NCBI GenBank assembly: GCA_012798365.1
Contig: JAAZNH010000144.1
Coordinates: 1 to 18,177 of the forward strand
DNA: 18,177 nucleotides
Reading direction: 5' to 3'
Source of the DNA: Methanomicrobiales archaeon
GTDB lineage: Archaea > Halobacteriota > Methanomicrobia > Methanomicrobiales > Methanospirillaceae
Below are positions 15,158 through 18,177 of this stretch, piece after piece. Both the position numbers and the translations under genes were made by a program. Within the stretch, counting starts at the first letter, position 1; the number at the start of each line of letters is the position of its first letter. A model generated the notes under the pieces. It did not search any database, was not told the DNA's origin, and was given only the letters and a program-made list of their open reading frames with translations.

Positions 15158-15365
15158 CCATCAGGTTCTTCGAGGGCAAATATGAGTGGGTACTATGGAG
15201 AAGGAAGATCCATCAGGTTCTTCGAGGGCAAATATGAGTGGGTACTATGGAGAGGGAAGATCCATCAGGTTCTTCGAAGGCAAATATAGGTGGGCCCTAC
15301 GGAGGAAGAACAACCATCTGGTTCTTCGAAGGCAAATATGAGTGGTTTTTACGGCTGAGAAGGAA
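15158..15365 (+). repeat. Four tandem repeats with an exact 52-bp period
   Basis: Units begin (CCATC) at 15158, 15210, 15262 and 15314. The first three are nearly identical across the GGTTCTTCGA(A/G)GGCAAATAT core; two internal unit copies differ at only two positions. The fourth keeps the core and has diverged elsewhere. Around each unit boundary is an inverted repeat: the first is perfect (GAAGAACC, loop ATCA, GGTTCTTC), the second and third have one mismatch, and the fourth has a bulge. The period is not a multiple of three, so the array does not encode a repeated peptide in one frame. There are no variable spacers, so it is not a CRISPR array. Confidence 0.9.
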
Positions 15366-15370
15366 ACCAC
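15342..15370 (+). repeat. Inverted repeat closing the 52-bp array
   Basis: GTGGTTT (15342-15348) and AAACCAC (15364-15370) are perfect complements with a 15-base loop. The left arm lies inside the last unit and the right arm just after it, so the array ends in a hairpin of a different sequence. Confidence 0.6.
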
Positions 15371-15610
15371 CCTCCTCGGGCGTGAGATAAAGATCAGGTG
15401 ACACCCGCCGGTATTGTACAGATCTGTTCATCAGGGGCTCTTTCCGGACAATTTTTGTCCACCGCAGTACGCACATTCTTAGTAGGGTCCTGCAGGCACT
15501 TCGCCGACGGAGCCCGCCGGAGAAGGGGAGATTCGTCCAGACCCGGGCGGAAGGGAAGCAACCGGGTGGGGGGGCTTGCCGGAACGTTGTTGTTTGAAGG
15601 AGAATAATCC
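15371..15610. other. GC-rich stretch with several hairpins, no convincing gene
   Basis: Frames on both strands stay open for 60-85 codons but show no domain or good start. The visible structures are: palindrome ACAGATCTGT (15418-15427); GGACAA-TTT-TTGTCC (15446-15460); a long hairpin at 15499-15525 with 10 of 12 possible pairs around AGC; GGGTC (15485-15489) with GACCC (15540-15544) enclosing it; and ACCCGG (15541-15546) with CCGGGT (15562-15567) as an alternative. This density suggests a structured RNA, perhaps continuous with the upstream array. No known RNA family is matched. Confidence 0.4.
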
Positions 15611-15664
15611 GTGGAAGTTTTTCTAACTTTTTTCAAATCTTCTGTTGACAAATTTTTTGTAAAA

Positions 15665-15690
15665 TTTTTTTTTGAAAAAAAACTGAACGG
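15665..15690 (-). terminator. AT-rich terminator of the flavoprotein gene
   Basis: On the minus strand, a run of eight T residues follows the flavoprotein stop by about 18 bases, then a run of A and further T. The whole stretch 15611-15699 is markedly AT-rich compared with its surroundings. Confidence 0.5.
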
Positions 15691-15699
15691 GTATTTTTT

Positions 15700-16257
15700 T
15701 TACTTTTTCACCAGGGATTTGCCAAGCTCGTTTGCTTTTCGGATTTTTTCCGGGAACTTTGCAAGATCCTTTGGCTGCATACAGTTATTCTGCCAGATGA
15801 AACCCGCATCGGAAAAGCCCAGGAAACCAAAGACGAATTTGACATAATCGTTCATCGGTGTTACCGCTTCAGCACCCATGCCGCCGGACGTCATGGCAAA
15901 GACAATCTTTTTTCCCTTGGGAAAATCCGTGGTGAAATCCGGTTTGATGAGGGCATACAGCCGGTCGATGAACGGGTATGCCTGGGCGTTCAGCCGGCTC
16001 CAGTAAAGCGGTGAACCAACGACCACGGCATCTGCCGCTGCCATTTTTTCACAGAGCCCGGCCATGTCATCTTCAATTACACAGCCGTTGCCGCTCTTGC
16101 AGCTGCCGCACCCGGTGCAGGGCAGGATCTCCAGATCACAGAGCCGGACCAGCTCGGTTTTAGCTCCCGCTTCTTTTGCACCGGCAAGGATGTGCTCAAC
16201 TAATGTCTGGCTGTTTGCCCCTTTCCGCGGGCTTGTTGCAATGCCAAGGACCTTCAT
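15700..16257 (-). CDS. isf: Iron-sulfur flavoprotein (NADPH-dependent FMN reductase fold)
   Basis: This 185-residue flavodoxin-like protein begins MKVLGIATSPRKGANSQ, the FMN phosphate-binding loop. A compact cysteine motif follows: C47, C50, C53 and C59, which binds a 4Fe-4S cluster in the Isf family described from Methanosarcina. VVGSPLYWSRLNAQ and TSGGMG are further flavin-site motifs. In methanogens Isf-type proteins take electrons from ferredoxin and have been linked to reduction of oxygen and peroxide; the exact role here is inferred. The ATG at 16257 is the only sensible start. It is divergent from the tail-tube gene and separated from the 52-bp array by an AT-rich terminator. Confidence 0.88.
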   Translation of the reverse strand: MKVLGIATSPRKGANSQTLVEHILAGAKEAGAKTELVRLCDLEILPCTGCGSCKSGNGCVIEDDMAGLCEKMAAADAVVVGSPLYWSRLNAQAYPFIDRLYALIKPDFTTDFPKGKKIVFAMTSGGMGAEAVTPMNDYVKFVFGFLGFSDAGFIWQNNCMQPKDLAKFPEKIRKANELGKSLVKK

Positions 16258-16428
16258 GATAATTCCGGGTACGAGTTTGAATCTCCGGAAATGATAAACA
16301 GCCCAGCATCAGGATACTCACAGGCTTTCTTTGAAGAAAGCATCAGGCACGGATCCGGTGGCCGGTGTCCCTGCCTCAAACGAAACCATCATAACCTTGG
16401 AATGGAGACTGGGGAGCGAGGACATATC

Positions 16429-16917
16429 ATGCCAGATTCTGACGATCCACCTTCAGTTCCGGAAGAATACCGGAACTTCCGGTTCCGGCTGAAATACCTT
16501 TCACGGTATGTTGCCGGTTTTGACGAGGTCTCGCCACTCCCGCAGAAACTCAGAACTGCCGACCGGCACGCAAGCGGCTACCCGCCCCTTGCTATCGGGC
16601 CGGAGGGACAGGCAACGCCGTTTTTTATCAACCTTGACCGCGGCATTACCTGCGACCTCGGCTTTGAACAATGGATCAGCATGGTCCGTTGTTATGGCCC
16701 GGCAACCGACAAGGGCTCGCTGCTCGTCGAATATAAGCGCCCCTTCACGGTCGAAGTCTGCAATGCCACGGGAGAAACTGAGTACGTGTATCACCTCTCC
16801 CACTGCTGGGTGGATGAGTATAAAGCCGTAACCGGACTCGAAGAATGTCCAAACGAAATCGCAATCGAACACCTTCGGCTTGGATTTGATGCATGGAAGC
16901 GGGAACCGGAGCAATGA
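16429..16917 (+). CDS. T4 gp19-like tail-tube protein (contractile injection family), orphan
   Basis: This 162-residue protein fits the phage/CIS tail-tube family (T4_gp19, PF06841; TIGR02241 type). EEYRNFRFRL (12-21) and VAGFDEVSPL (28-37) match the opening strands, INLDRGITCDLGFEQWI (67-83) matches the central KRG-type segment, and the C terminus NEIAIEHLRLGFDAW (142-156) matches the closing strand. The length is normal for the family. It forms the stacked inner tube in phage tails, R-pyocins and extracellular injection systems. No sheath, baseplate, spike, AAA+ ATPase or phage gene is seen here, so its job is unclear. GAGGA about eight bases before the ATG decides the start; the frame is open 46 codons further upstream without support. 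Five cysteines are unusual for the family. Confidence 0.75.
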   Translation: MPDSDDPPSVPEEYRNFRFRLKYLSRYVAGFDEVSPLPQKLRTADRHASGYPPLAIGPEGQATPFFINLDRGITCDLGFEQWISMVRCYGPATDKGSLLVEYKRPFTVEVCNATGETEYVYHLSHCWVDEYKAVTGLEECPNEIAIEHLRLGFDAWKREPEQ

Positions 16918-17072
16918 AGGAGAACGAGTTGCCGTCAATAGTGCGGACCACCTCGCATTCCACATTTTTAAAAGAGGAATGACCGGGAACCTGTGCTGTG
17001 TGTCGCGTACGGCATCCACCGATGGGCTGATGGTCCCGGTTACCGGGGTGGCACCAACCACGGATGAGTATG

Positions 17073-17081
17073 TTAATATAA
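17073..17081 (+). promoter_or_regulatory. TATA box of the receiver-PAS gene
   Basis: TTAATATAA about 34-42 bases before the ATG at 17115 is a good archaeal TATA box, giving a leader of roughly 10-15 bases. The stretch 16918-17072 holds no gene that can be supported. Confidence 0.55.
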
Positions 17082-17114
17082 CTCCCTGACCATGCTTTCT
17101 ATAAGGCATCTTCC

Positions 17115-18177
17115 ATGCTCTCCGTCCTGTACGTTGATGATGAGTCCACCCTCTTAACGGTAGGAAAACTCTACCTTGAGATGCAGGGGGAAATCACGGT
17201 TACAACGGCGTATTCAGCAAAAAAAGGTCTTGAGATACTTGCATCCGGCGCTATCGATGTCGTGGTATCCGATTACCAGATGCCCAGTATGGACGGGATC
17301 GGGTTTTTAAAAGAAGTCCGGACCCGGTACGGCGACCTGCCCTTCATCCTTTTTACCGGAAAAGGCCGGGAGGAGGTGGTTATTGACGCGATCAATAACG
17401 GCGCTGATTTTTACCTCCAGAAAGGCGGGGAACCAAAGAGCCAGTTTGCCGAGCTTGCCCAGAAAGTCCGGCAGGCTGCACGGAGAAGTAAGGCAGAAAT
17501 TGACCGCAACCTGTCCGAAGAAAAATTTTCCAAACTGTTCCATTTCAACCCGAGCCTTGAAGCGGTAACGGACCTGACAACCGGGACTCTCATCGATGTC
17601 AACGAATCCTTCCTCAGGACAACCGGCTATACCCGGGAAGAGGTGATTGGTAAGACAACAAAGGAACTTGAGTTGTTTGTCGATTACCAGGACCGCCAGA
17701 AGATGGCCGGGGTTTTGGAAAAAGGCGGGATGGTGCAGAGGTTCGAGACACGGATACGGATCAAGAGCGGGGAGATCCGTACATTGGATTTTACCGGCCA
17801 GCGCATCACGACCGGGGGAAAGAACATCCTCTTCTCGCAGGCCATTGACATTACCGAGCGGAAACTCGCCGAGGACGAACTCCGGCTCGCGTACCAGCAT
17901 GTTGCTGCGCAGGAAGAGGAACTCCGGGCCCAGTACGACATCCTTGCAAAGAACCAGCGCGAGATGGAGGAACGCGAAGCTGCGTACCGGACGATCTTCG
18001 AGCAGTCTCCCGCGGCGATAACACTCACGACCCTGGAACGCAGGTATGTTGAGGTCAATAACCGGTTCTGTGAGATTATCGGCCTCCCGCGTGAGGCGCT
18101 GGTTGGAAAAACCCTTGATGAAGTATTCCCGGAAGCGGGTCCCGCAAACGAGAAAACCTTTCAGGTTTTTACCGATA
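17115..18177 (+). CDS. Response-regulator/PAS sensor protein, probably a histidine kinase (3' end missing)
   Basis: At least 354 residues are visible and the frame runs off the window. Residues 1-120 form a receiver domain with acidic D8-D9, the phospho-acceptor D53 in VSDYQMPSMDG, T81 in LFTGKG and K103 in YLQKGG. A PAS domain follows at about 133-250, ending in AIDITERK, the usual PAS/PAC junction. A helical, probably coiled-coil segment (about 250-292) leads to a second PAS domain beginning AAYRTIFEQSPAAI. In Methanomicrobiales this order commonly continues into more PAS domains and a histidine kinase core, but that part is outside the window. No transmembrane segment is seen, so it is probably cytoplasmic. 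Confidence 0.88.
   Translation, partial: MLSVLYVDDESTLLTVGKLYLEMQGEITVTTAYSAKKGLEILASGAIDVVVSDYQMPSMDGIGFLKEVRTRYGDLPFILFTGKGREEVVIDAINNGADFYLQKGGEPKSQFAELAQKVRQAARRSKAEIDRNLSEEKFSKLFHFNPSLEAVTDLTTGTLIDVNESFLRTTGYTREEVIGKTTKELELFVDYQDRQKMAGVLEKGGMVQRFETRIRIKSGEIRTLDFTGQRITTGGKNILFSQAIDITERKLAEDELRLAYQHVAAQEEELRAQYDILAKNQREMEEREAAYRTIFEQSPAAITLTTLERRYVEVNNRFCEIIGLPREALVGKTLDEVFPEAGPANEKTFQVFTD

Noticed and set aside
15049..15237. 62-codon frame running into the first repeat units
   Set aside because: The 52-bp period shifts the frame at each unit, the start lies inside a hairpin and there is no usable ribosome binding site.
15158..15365. CRISPR array
   Set aside because: The whole 52-bp unit is repeated, including what would be spacers, and no cas gene is present.
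15536..15567. GCGGAAGGGAAGCAACC resembling SRP RNA helix 8
   Set aside because: The bases flanking GGAA do not pair as in the SRP tetraloop stem, and the Alu-domain motifs of archaeal SRP RNA are absent on either side.
15394..15651. 85-codon minus-strand frame and a 69-codon plus-strand frame in the GC-rich stretch
   Set aside because: Neither has a good start, a domain or a plausible composition; RNA structure explains the stretch better.
16291..16428. 46-codon upstream extension of the tail-tube gene
   Set aside because: The family begins close to the Met at 16429, which has a ribosome binding site; the extension has neither similarity nor a start signal.

Overview
The window looks like part of the chromosome of a methanogenic archaeon, most likely a member of the Methanomicrobiales close to Methanoregula. 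This is inferred from gene content, not from a marker gene. The support is archaeal TATA-type promoters, T-tract terminators, a compact-cysteine iron-sulfur flavoprotein, a COG1361-type exported protein beside an ABC exporter, a receiver-PAS sensor protein and many small membrane proteins. No rRNA, tRNA, CRISPR array, transposase or integrase was recognised.

Layout. (1) 1-3982: a branched-chain amino acid operon, cimA (or leuA)-ilvB-ilvN, with overlapping genes, a clear TATA box and an inverted repeat at the expected transcription start. (2) 3989-7986: a TetR repressor divergent from a three-gene export cassette (COG1361-like exported protein, FtsX/MacB-type permease, LolD-type ATPase). The shared 147-bp region carries two palindromes and a direct repeat. 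(3) 8038-10389: membrane and surface proteins of unknown role, including a 521-residue protein that joins a Yip1-like membrane domain to a pilin-like extracellular domain. (4) 10517-13460: a class I desulfoferrodoxin (superoxide reductase), a secreted low-complexity protein built of 13-residue repeats with N-glycosylation sequons, a lipoprotein, a STAS protein and a small membrane protein. (5) 13610-14704: rsgA, a circularly permuted ribosome-assembly GTPase of mainly bacterial distribution. (6) 14705-15699: about 1 kb with no convincing gene but dense structure: hairpins, four copies of an exact 52-bp-period repeat each holding an inverted repeat, then a GC-rich stretch with further hairpins. 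(7) 15700-18177: an iron-sulfur flavoprotein, an isolated T4 gp19-like tail-tube protein of the contractile injection family, and the start of a receiver-PAS-PAS sensor protein that runs off the window.

How it fits together. The first operon supplies 2-oxobutanoate (through citramalate) and the acetohydroxyacids for isoleucine and valine; ilvC is not beside it. The TetR/ABC cassette is a self-contained regulated exporter of unknown substrate. Desulfoferrodoxin and the flavoprotein are both redox proteins typical of anaerobes coping with oxygen, but they are not in one operon. The strongest leads for something undescribed are the 52-bp array with its structured flanks (15031-15610), the orphan tail-tube gene (16429-16917), the 13-residue sequon-repeat protein (11156-11917) and the Yip1/pilin-like fusion (8038-9603).
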